DNA of 64,000 nucleotides, taken from positions 31,152,288-31,216,287 of the forward strand of contig CM055833.1 of assembly GCA_029582265.1 (NCBI GenBank), in the 5' to 3' direction. The translations under genes were made by a program, and so were the position numbers. The stretch is from Zoroaster sp. YZ-2022 (Eukaryota > Echinodermata > Asteroidea > Forcipulatida > Zoroasteridae). The notes under the pieces are model-generated. The model ran no database searches. It was not told the origin of the DNA and was given only the letters and a program-made list of their open reading frames with translations. This document shows positions 46,901 through 58,900 of the stretch, piece after piece (the stretch's first letter is position 1; each line of letters opens with the position of its first letter).

Positions 46901-49900
46901 CATGTTGCTTGCACAATGTAACCAGAATTGAAACAGTAATTAGGTAAGACTGTTAAAATTGAGTACATGTAGGTTATTAAATCACATATCTCCATGCCTT
47001 CTTTATACAATAAAGTATTCAAGTCAAGGGGAGGTTAGACAGTTATGTCTTAACGACCCAAAATAAAAATCAAACATAGGATTGAAATCATAACAATTAT
47101 GGGGTACCTGATCTGTGAAATTTGAAATCAAAACAAATCATAAATATAAGGTTTGCATCCAAAATGTACATCAATACATCAATACATGACATCAATACAT
47201 GTAGTTTAAACTTATTATAATTTATAAATTTGTAATTGAAAAAAGATTCCCCCTGGAAATTTTGGAATTCTTAACGAATAAAGGGCGACTATGATTTTTC
47301 AACTTTGACTTTTAAACTGACGTTATTGTTCTTCTTCTACTGAATGCACCATAACAGGATATAATTTTCTTACCTGACTCGCTGTCAATTTCAAATCGTT
47401 GCCGTGCCTCCTGTCCGATGATAGCATACGTCACCTCCCCATTGACCCCTTTGTCGCTGTCCACGGCAACAACTTGGAAGACCACCCCTCCTGCCGTCTC
47501 ATTCTCCGGGAACTCAATGTTGTACTCGGGGAGGCTGAACTCAGGGGTATGGTGGTTGATGTGGGCTAGGGTGATTTGAACCTGGGCCGAGCTTGCAAAG
47601 ACGAGGTCGGAGACGGAGACGTTGAGGGCATAGTTGGGGGCAAAGATTGGATTGTGGGTATTGGAGAGAGTGATCACACCTGGGTAAATTGGATAAAAAT
47701 CAGCATAAATGTTATAAATTAATTCATTTTGCAGAAAATTTACTTAAGTAGCATTTTTTAGTTTAGTTAAGTAGCAAGTTTTTAATAAACTGTTTTTCCA
47801 GAAAATTACTTTTCTTGGTAAATAAATAATAATAAAAATTTAATAAAAATAAACAAATTTCTTTGAGTCATCTTAGGATGTCTTATTCAGCACTCACCTG
47901 TCTTACTATTGATGGCAAATGCCATTTTATCATTGCCAGAAACGATGGAATAAATTAGCTTTCCAGTGTCGGAGATGTCGGGATCGGTTGCCGAGACTGC
48001 CGTCACAAACGCGCCCCTTGCAGCAAGTTCGCTGACTGTACACTCGTACCTGGTGTGGGTGAACTGTGGCGGGTTGTCATTCATATCCAAGACATCTACA
48101 CTGATTCGAGTCTCGCTGCTCAGCATGGGCATGCCGGAATCAGTGGCGACAACAATGAAATCATGATGTGGGTATCGCTCATAATCCAAGACCTGTGAGG
48201 TCAAGATCAAGCCGCTTTCGGGATCCAAATGGAAGAAGCTTGCGACCTCACCCTCCGTCACAATCCTGTACTCGATTTGACTGTTGGCCGGAGAGTCCAG
48301 ATCCATAGCAAGGACTCTGGCGACAGTTGATCCGACGGACACAGCTTCTGACAGGGTGGTGTGGTACACCTTCTGCTGGAAGCTGGGAGCAATGTCGTTG
48401 ATGTCCAAGACCGTTATGTCCAACATCACAGTGGCGAAGGCTCCCGTGAGGGTGTCACTGGCTTGAACGGTGAGTTTGAAGATCTGTTGGCTCTCAAAGT
48501 CAAGAGGTCCAACCACATTGACAACACCTTGGGGTGGGCAAGTAAAAAGTAAGATTCATCACCATTTGTTCATGACTGGACAATTTGTATTTGTTGAATA
48601 AAACAATGAAAAAAGAAATTATAACATAAACAAAATGAACTTATCTGAATTTTGTTTGGCCCGGCCGTGACTGGTGTAACCAAAATTTTTGAGTGAGAAA
48701 CTACAAAGGTGCATATCTGTTTTTCGATGGAAATAATGCCAACCCCCACATCTTCATAACCTGACTCCTCCGAAAAATAGGGCCAAATGTGTTTTAAAAA
48801 AAGCAACCCTTCCCATCCAAATCACCAAGGGATAATCTAAGCAAACGGGTGTAAGGGGAATGAGGAAGGGGATTAAAAGGAACCGAGACATACCTGTACT
48901 GGGATTGACATCAAACTGGTTAAACTCATCACCACCGCTGACACTGTAGAGGACGTCCCTTCCATGTAGGCTTATAGCCTGAATCTGGATGACAGCCGAG
49001 TGGAGCTGGATATTCTCAGCAATGGATGCGTGATAGTACTGCTCTTGGAACACTGGCATAGCCTTGTTCTGAACGGTGATGGGTACGTCTACAACAGCGC
49101 TGTGGCGTGGCTTGCCTGATGATTGGTAGACAACAATTCAAAGGAGGTTTTAACACAATTGGGTGATTAATTTCAAGGACGGTTCTCAAAAGAAAGACGC
49201 AGAGATATATACAACAAAAACGTAGACCTGTTTAAACAGACCTTTATCACACTGCAGCCATCTTGTGTTTCTCCCATACAAAGTCATATGACCAAACCGA
49301 GGCTGGGAGGAAAATAGGGTGACCCTTTTTATGTATTGATAATCAGTGCTAAGATTCAACTTGAATATACAGGGAATCAGACATAGATAACTCACAAATT
49401 ATTATTAATTTTTTTTTAAAGTTTCACCCTCCAAAGTCGACTTACCTTTATCACTGGCTTTGATTTTAAGGGTGAAATTCTTGTTCTGGGATTTAGCACC
49501 GAGGGGTCGCCTCACCACAATGGTGCCAGTGCTGCTGTCGATGTCAAAGTGGCCATCACCACCCTCGACAAGAGTGTACTTCACCACACCATTGAGACCT
49601 TTGTCCTTATCAACTGCCGTCACCTGGACAAATAAAAGAATGATTGGTATTTGTAGAAAGTTGACAAAAAAGAATTCTATATTCTCATGAAAAGTTAGTT
49701 TTGCTTTTAAAGTAGAAATGCAAAATTATAACAATGGGTCGTCATGGCATCATGAAATAAGGAAATGAAATCTTTCTTTACCTGTCTGACGACTTCACCA
49801 ATATTGGCGTCAACTTGAACGATGGCATTAAATAAGTGATGCACAAAGACTGGCACGTTATCGTTAACATCCAGGATCTCAACATGGACAATCACATGGG

Positions 49901-52900
49901 CCATCCGTGGGGGGTCACGCATATCCTTGACCTTCAAATAAAAACAAATGAATCAGATGAAACTTATATTCTTATTCTGGAAATGATTTCATGCTTTCAA
50001 ATCTTGCTTAGGTAGTGCAACATCTTATATCAAGTTATCCTAATGCTTATTCAAAGCTCGTACAAAGTACTTCATTGATAGATGTGAAAGACTGAGGTAG
50101 AAATAAAACAGTAACCGCTGTATAAGTCTTCCCTTTTTCTTTGTTATTCTCTGAAATTCACCACGTTTCCTTCACACATGTCTTTAAGGAAGTTCAAAGT
50201 GAATTTATGCTGGTGGGTTTTTCTTTTACCTCAACTACGATATCATACTGGTCTTGTTCCTCTCGATCAAACGGCACCCCTGTGTTTCTGAAAACTCCAG
50301 ATGTTGGTCTGATATCAAACATCCCATTGGGGTTGAGGATGGAGTACCTCAGGGGCTCATTGAGTCTATTACCCAGTACATTCAAGAAGGCAATATCACG
50401 GACGGTTGTATCATTCTCAGGGATGACTGCGTAGATGTCATCGGAGGCGAACCGCAGCTCGGAGGAAGTGCGGGGTTTCACTGTGATCGCAACCTGAATT
50501 TAAAAAATTTAAAAGAAAATCAGCTTTGCGTTCACATTTTTAAGGGCATTGCATTCTTAAGTTCAAGTTCTTACAATCGTTACTTGCTTTCAATCTAACA
50601 ATTCTAATTCTGGGGCGGATTTCACAGAGCTGCTGATTACAACATTTTACTTAGCAGATAATATTGGTAAGCAATAACAAACATACAACCGGTCAAGTCA
50701 TACAGTACATACATGTATATTGTATTGTCTCACCTCTGAATGGCCGTAGTAGAGTCCATCTGTAACACGTACACCAATATTATAGCTTCCTTGAATATTA
50801 GAGCCATCGGCAACTGTGAGGACACCAGAGCTCCTATCGATGGCAAACTCTTTTCCCTGATTGCCACTCATGATGGAGTACTCTAACTGAGAGATGCTGA
50901 CTGTGTCTAGGTCCACGGCGTGCACTGTCAGAACTGTCACTCCCCTGAAGGTAGGGAGTAGAAGATCTGCCTCAAAGGTATCCTGGGTGAATTCTGGTGG
51001 AGAGTCGTTGATGTCGATGATGTTGATGGTCACGTGGGCAGGATGCTCTGCATGAAGGACGGGATTCCCAGAATCCCTGACTTGAACTTGGAATTCAAAT
51101 GTTGGGATGTCTTCGTGGTCCAGCATCATCCTGGTGCGGATGGCGCCAGTGTTCTCATCAATGACAAAATACTTCTGGGCATCTGGTTCGATTATCTCAT
51201 AGACTAGCTGGGCATTGTGGTCAGAGTCTGAATCCAGGGCTGCAATGACCAGAGGCTGGTTAGCTGAATCAAGGACAACACTGGACAGCGGCGCCGACTC
51301 GGTAATACTCCCCTCATAGTAGGACGAGGTGAAGTGTGGCATGTTGTCATTTACGTCGCGTACGTGGATCAGCACCTGGGTGGTGCTGCTCAACCCCACC
51401 ATGTTTGTCGCTTCAACCGTCAGATTGTAGAACATCTTTGACTCAAAGTCCAGTGAGACCTCTGTGGTGATCACACCAGTGTTTGCATTCACATCAAAAT
51501 GCTCGGCCTCGTTACCATTCAAAATCTGGTAGTACACCGACGATCGACTGATGGCGGCGACTTCGAGAACAAACTCATTTGGCATCCGGTTCTCCAGAAG
51601 CTCCACCATGTATTCATCATCCGTAAACCTGGGTGGGGCATTGTTAGACAGAGTGATGGATATATCGACGGTAGTGTGGCTACTAAGGGTGGGAATACCG
51701 TGGTCGCTGGCTTGGATATGGAGTATGTAGTTGGCTTTTTCTTTACGGTTCAGCTCCTTGCCCACGGTGATGGTACCAAGGATCGGATCAATGTTAAAAG
51801 CATCGCCAATGTTACCTGTCAGAAAAGCAATACAATGTCACAATATTCTGATTCACATAATAAGTCATTTATGAATATTTTCAGCTGGTTTATGTTTCTT
51901 GTAGTTAAATGTTATACATGTAACATTTGGTTTATCACCGCAGATGATGATAAATCTTAAAGATGATGATGCAAAACACAAAATGTAATGTAAATTATAG
52001 TCTTAGTTTTGAAAAATGAAAATAGAGTGTAAACAGCAACTAAAGAGGACAATGTGAAAGAGAATTTCCTTTCAGAAAAGTATCATTTGGATGCAAAATG
52101 CCTTGGAAAGTTTATGTATGTTTTGAAAATAGCATAGTTTTACATCAATTTGATTCAGCTCTCAAAAAAAATCATGCATACTCAGGCATGAGAATGGGTT
52201 GTGTTAGAAAAAACTGGAAAATAGCGATTCACTATTAATGACCCAATCAAGCCGTAGGCTTGGCCCGAGTCGAAGGCGAGGCATGCCGGGGGTTTCAGGG
52301 GGCCGGGGCAACCCATACGTAATGCACTTGTCAGAAGAGGTGGCGGAGGATGTGGACGGCCCTGCGCCTGAAGAACTTGTTGGCCCCGCTGATGAAGCCA
52401 CTTGCATGACATAATTTGTCCTTCTTATCTTCACTAGATTTACATGTTCCGCTGTGGTAACATGAGCTTTTAGTGCACTTTTCCCGCGATTTCCATAGTT
52501 GATCAGTTTATTGCAAAGCGTGCACATCGACTTCCCTGGTATATCTACCTTTCTGGCGAACTCGCCGAGATTGCACTTTACTTTATCGGCAATACCACTT
52601 TTACCAGGCAGTTTAATTTCCAAATCTTCCTCTAACCAAGACCACTTCCATTTTTCTTTGACACCTTTATCCGACTCCATTTAATTGTTCTTCATTTCTA
52701 TCCAAAATTCTCGGCATTTTGAAGTCGGATGCCTCCGATATTTCACGATAATTTTACTATAACTTTTTTCTTTCACGTACACAAAGGCCAAAGCGTTAAC
52801 ACGATGGCCGCTAGCTCAATCAACAACAGCATTTCCTAACGCTCATTATAGGGGATCGTTGATTGGACAATTTTTATGACGTTATGGAATACTTGATACC

Positions 52901-55900
52901 TAACGCGATCGTTGATTCGTTTAGTAAACTTCATCTCTGTAACAGCACTTCATCGCTCTGCGTACGTCGTGTAAATAGGATCGGACAAACGGGTTTATAA
53001 AACAGCTGGGAGCGTCTAAAACAGAGCTACTGAAGCCGACTTTAAAAGTGCCGATCTGGGGCATTTCAGCAATGATATTTCCACAATTTCCCTTTAAAAA
53101 AAATCACCCTAGACCACCTCTACCCCCCAAATTTTAAACCGGATTCACATTGAACTCGGAGAGGACATATTTTGGCCTCCAAAAAGCGGGAAACCGCGGA
53201 ACGGCGGGAAATTCTCATGCCTGATACTTGCTATCTACTAAAATGCAAAGCAACCAAAATGTCTATAAATCTAGTTGGTTAATCTACTGAATAACGAATT
53301 TGTATAATGAGTCTGTATAAATTTGTTAACTTTTGAATGAAACGTGAAAAAATCTTCCCATGACAAGAAGTAGGACAGATATCCACTGACAGTACAGCAG
53401 GCGAAACATTTCAAAACTACATTTAATTAGTTGTTCTATTAAACAGGCCTATGACTATACAAACGTTAAAGATATGGATTCATCTAGTATACTTCCATAT
53501 CAGGCTACATAGACTAATGAAAGTTAATGCACTATGATTCTAAGAGTCCCTTATTAAACTTGATAAGTTCACATTTTCATCATCTGTGCATTTGTTAGGT
53601 TGTCATGGTAATGTAAGAGTGACTATGGGGCATGCAAGAGTCCACGATGCCTGTATAACAAAACGGGCCAAACCTTGCGGTCTATCTTGTCTCGTAACTG
53701 TGTGACATCAGAAGAAGAATGGATGATACGGTAAATTGATTGACAATAATAATAAATAATAGAATCAATGGTCTGTAACATGAAATCAGTGGTTCTGTAA
53801 AAGTTTCTATTTAAAAAAAAAAAATGTTTCCATTGAGCCAAGCGATTATTTCAACCCCTCCTTTTGACTGACCATTCAAAATCATTCACAGAACATGGCA
53901 TTTAGGAAAAAATACTCTTTCCTAAATTGGAACTGGTAAATAATTTCACTTTTCTTTAAAGTGACAGCACTTCATTCCAAAATCACTTTATGGGAAGATA
54001 GATTGTTGATACCATCTTATGTACACCAAGTAAGTATTCACATTACAATTTGAATATTTTTTTAATAAACAATTCTATACCTTACCTTTAATGTACCCTT
54101 CTCATAAAACCCTCAATCTCATCTAGACTCCTCCTCCCTCCTCCCTCCCTCCCTCCCTCCTCCCTCCTCCTCCTCCCTCCTCCTCCCTCCCTCCCTCCTC
54201 CTCCCTCCCTCCTCCCTCCCTCCCTCCCTCCCTCCCTCCCTCCTCCTCCCTCCTCCCTCCCTCCCTCCCCTCCCTCCCTCCCTCCCCTCCCTCCTCCCTC
54301 CTCCTCCTCCCTCCCTCCTCCCTCCTCCCTCCCCTCCCTCCCTCCTCCCTCCCTCCCCTCCCTCCCTCCCTCCCCTCCCTCCCCTCCCTCCTCCCTCCTC
54401 CTCCTCCCTCCCTCCTCCTCCTCCCTCCTCCCTCCTCCCTCCACTCCATTCCAGTCCTTCAGTTAAATTCAATCTCTCAATGGTTAATCAAACACTCATG
54501 TTAAAATGACTAAAGATTTCATTGGGAGAAGTTGTTGCCCCTGCGTCAATTACCCAACACAAACAGAACAGACAAACTCTCTTTTAGGGCTACCCTTCTA
54601 TGCACCATTATGGCAATACATTCTTTCCATCTATACTGAAGCTTGCATTGTGTTGTTACCAACACTAAACTGAGTCTTATAAAGGTTTGTTATCTAAGTT
54701 TTTTTTTCTTCGTGGATTCCAACAATAGAGTGGATACAATCACAGAGAGAGGGTCTGTGGTATCCGCTCTATTGTTAGACTTATGAAACAGGATTTTATG
54801 CAATGTTAACGCAGCAGTGTCTTTTATTGAGGGGCGATCTGAGTGGGTCTTTTGTGAGGTTTCAATGACCTGAGGATTTCTAAGGATGGGTGGGGGTTTA
54901 CTGAGGGGGAATGAGATACAAAGTGGGAAATGAGTGGAGCAATAACAAGAATGAAGCTAGAATGAACTTAATAATCTACTCATGCTCATGGACCGAGACC
55001 AATCTGGACATGTTCATTAGGCCACATGCAGCAACCACTGCTTTACGCAACTTGATTTAGACAAAGGTTGTAATAGTATTCTGGATTATTGTGGGCTAAG
55101 CTTGATACCAAATGATAATTTACCTATTTGTTTATTTAGTTTAATTTTAACATTTATTTTATTTATCCACTTGTTCCTAGTTTTTGTTGGAGGTGGGGGG
55201 GGGGGTGGAAGGGACTATGGAGAGAAACAAATAAACAGAAGTATTTTATATATTGTTAATTTATTTTTATTTAGGAAGGATTGGGTAAAAATGCTACATT
55301 GATTTTATAACTGGTTCTCACCTGATACTATACTATATGTAATCTCAGCGTTGGTACCCTGGTCCCTGTCATATGCATACACCTCAGAGACTCTCGTTCC
55401 CACTGCGGCTGTCTCAAATACGTTCCCCTCATACTCGTTTGATCCAAACTCAGGCGCATGGTCATTGGAGTCCATGATGTTAATTATAACCTTGGTGTAG
55501 TTGCGGTGGGTCACAAATATGTGATCTTTTACCTGTATTGTCAGTATGTGGACACGCTGTATCTCGTGGTCAAGGGGCTCCAGAGTGGTGATGGCACCCG
55601 TCCTGGAGTGCACCGCGAATTTGGACAAGCTTGACTCGCACGCTGCACTGTCTAAGGAGTAAGTCAAGCGGTCACCCTGGTCAAGATCGGTAGCCTGAAC
55701 ACGGAGGATTTCTGTGTTGACTGTGGTGTTCTCATAGATTTTGACGGTGTATTCGAGTTGTTCCAATAGAGGTGCATTATCATTACCATTGAGAACATTA
55801 ACATGAACCTGTTAGTTGTAATCAAAGAGAAATCAAATCACTGAATCATTCCTGAATCTATTAATACCAGTCACAACAATCTGTAACACAAATGGTCTTT

Positions 55901-58900
55901 TTAGCTGTAATTTAATGCATTTGTGTTTGGAATCATCCACTAAAAGACAGAAACAACTTGACTTACAGAAGTACCGTAATTTCCGGAATATAAGCCGCGC
56001 GGTGTATAAGCCGCACTACCCCAAAATCACCAAAACATTCATGCGTCAACATATAAGCCGCACCGCGTATAAGCCACACACACAGAGGCCCGCCGGACGC
56101 CACTCACTGTCGGTACATCTCCACAAAGGGGGTCATTGTGTTGCATTTGAGTCAAAATGTATTGAAAGAGACACAATAGAAGTCAATACCTTTTTATTGA
56201 GATCGTGAATTAATATACTCCGAAGCTAATTATTCCTTTTGAAAGGGTTTAAGTGGATATTTACCGATGGTCCGTATGGAAACTCGAGGGCCAGTTCCTA
56301 GACCATCAGACGGGGCCATTCCCGCTCAAATTATCCCCATTTAAATAGTTAAATAACGAGAGCCGTTTATGGTGTACAAGTGCATTTAATTTGACCGATC
56401 ATAATTAAATAATATTTAATTCTTCATTGTAAACAGGGACTGTGATGAGTGATAATCTCTCTTTGGCTTGTGGTAGCCCTGAAAAGGACTGTTTGGTTTG
56501 TTTGTCTTATTTAAGTGGTAATGCGTGTTTGAGCTGACACGAGTGCCGCTGCCTGTTCATGGTCCATGCGGTCAGCTGTAGACTGTGTGTGCAATGCATG
56601 CAATGTGCACGTACACTGTAGTTCATGGTTATTCAGGACCCAGTATCACGTGCCATTTCCGCACGTAGTAATTGGATAAATTTGCGTAGTAACATTTTTA
56701 TATTCGTTTCATTGGCTGTTTGATCGAGTGTCATGAATATGTTCATTATGTTACATATTCATGTTTTTTGGGGTCGATGTTTCACTGTGGTTTCACCGGT
56801 GCCCATCTTTGGAAAAGTAACGCCTTTCTGATGGGTCTGGGAAAGGGAATCAGTTTCCTAAGTGAATCGTTGTATAAATATGGCGGCGATACGCGATAAC
56901 TGAGTATAGTATAGCCCGCCTGAGCCGCATATATGGCTCATGGGTTTTCTGTGGACCACTAAAACTGTGACAATGACCAGACCGTTTTCGCTACGAACAA
57001 TAAAGGTTTTTAGGTTTCTGTTTCTGTCTGTTTACCAACGATTTTTGCTTAATTGTGCATTGTGTTTTGTTCTTCAAGATTCATACCTCGGCGTATAAGC
57101 TGCAGGCAACTTTTACCGGGTCAAAATCAACGTATAAGCCGCGGCTTATATTCCGGAAATTACGGTATGTTGTGCATTAGCATCCCATGCAATGACTTCT
57201 TCAGGCTCTGAGATGAACCTATCAGTGTAACCCTTGCCGTTATTATGTATGGCATATACTTTCAAGATTTTCAAAACCTTTTTAACACTTTGTGTCAGGG
57301 AGCCTGATTTCAGGAATGATTTATGGGGCCTGATGATCAGGGATATTAATATTATAATTCTTCATCACTACAATGATAATGTAAGCTTACGATTTGGGTG
57401 ATCTCATTAAAACCATCAGTTACGCCGATTGTCAGATCATAAATGGATTTTTTCTCGGCATCCAGTTTTGATGCAATGATGATGACCCCCTCTGAAGGTT
57501 GCATGAAGAAATCTTTATCGTCATCTCCAGCTATCAAGACAAACATAATTAAACATTACTTTCCACAATATTTTCAAAATTTAAGTACATTGTACATTTG
57601 ATAAAATTTTCACTTCAAAAACAACTAGATAGACATAACTGGTACAATAGCAATAGCTAAGGTTTGCGGTAGTACCATGTAACTATCTCTCAAGAGTTGT
57701 AAATAGTGTTAGTTCTGAGAAGAACTGATGGTGAGATAACTCAACGTTTCAATCAGTATAATCCCACAGTCTTCAGGAGAATGAAAACAATCTGAAAAGT
57801 GATCGAGAAGATTGAGTTATCTCACCACCGGTTCTTCTCAGAACCAAGACTATTTACAACTCTTGTGCGGTAGTTATGTGGTGCTATGGCAAATCTTACT
57901 CCTTGCAAGAGTTGTAACACTTTACCTTTGATGCTGTACCAGACAGCGTCTCCGTCCTCATCATAAGCAATGAGGTTGGTGACAAAGGTTCCAACTTCAT
58001 CTTTCTCAGACACACTGCCGTCATACACATAAAATATCTCGGGAGGGTTTGGAGACTCCTGCAGGGCTGGTGTGATCTGGATGACCAGACGGAATTTACC
58101 CCGCTGCTGGGTCGGTCGACCATTGTCTAAGACTTCAAGCTGTTTGAGAATTGAAAAAGAGGTTTGACATTATTTTGGGGAGCATTTAAGGAAACTTAGA
58201 CTGGTCCCCTGTCTTTAACCTCTCAAGGATAGAGACAGGCTCCGGGTGTACCATTCAAGGGGTTTCACTGGATACATTGTGCCAAATATATCTACTGTCA
58301 TGCTTTAAGGATTATGCACGAATGAATGCTGCACTACGCGTGCACGTACTTCTGCCATCCAAATATCGCTGAAGATATTGCGTGTAGATGCCCATCATCA
58401 CGCACAAGGTCAAAGTTGAATCTTGGGGAAAATAAAATGGCGGCCGCATGGCCGGTATCTGGCGCAATTCATGAGCCTCAAAGCATGACGTCTGATCTTC
58501 AGGCTACGTGAAACTGGGCTTTTAAGAATTTTCTTGTTATAGCAAACAGTGGACTGATGCACTGTTATTAATGCAACTGGTACCCACCACTAGATTGTAC
58601 TGCTCTCCCTCGTGTAACAGCTTGGTGGTTGCGATGATACCAGTGGTAGGTTCGATTTCAAACTTGCCATCCTCGTTCCCTTCCAGGATATAGTAGCTCA
58701 ACTCTGCATTCTCTCCGATGTCATCATCCTTGGCTACGGCTCTGTAGATGATTTGACGGTCATCGCTACGGTCCCTAGCCGGGATGTTGATGCTGGCATA
58801 GGTCTTCTCATTGAAGACTGGCGCGTTGTCATTCTCGTCCAGAATGTGGATGATGACGTACGTGTTGGCACTCCGGGAGGGATACCCATTGTCATTGATC

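Noticed and set aside
52204..52680. Extra Fat-like exon or host zinc-finger gene
   Set aside because: It lies within a TIR/target-duplication-bounded element and carries no splice sites in phase with exons D and E.
54088..54472. Gly/Arg/Glu-rich ORFs in three frames
   Set aside because: They are read-outs of a C/T simple repeat and all frames stay open for that reason.
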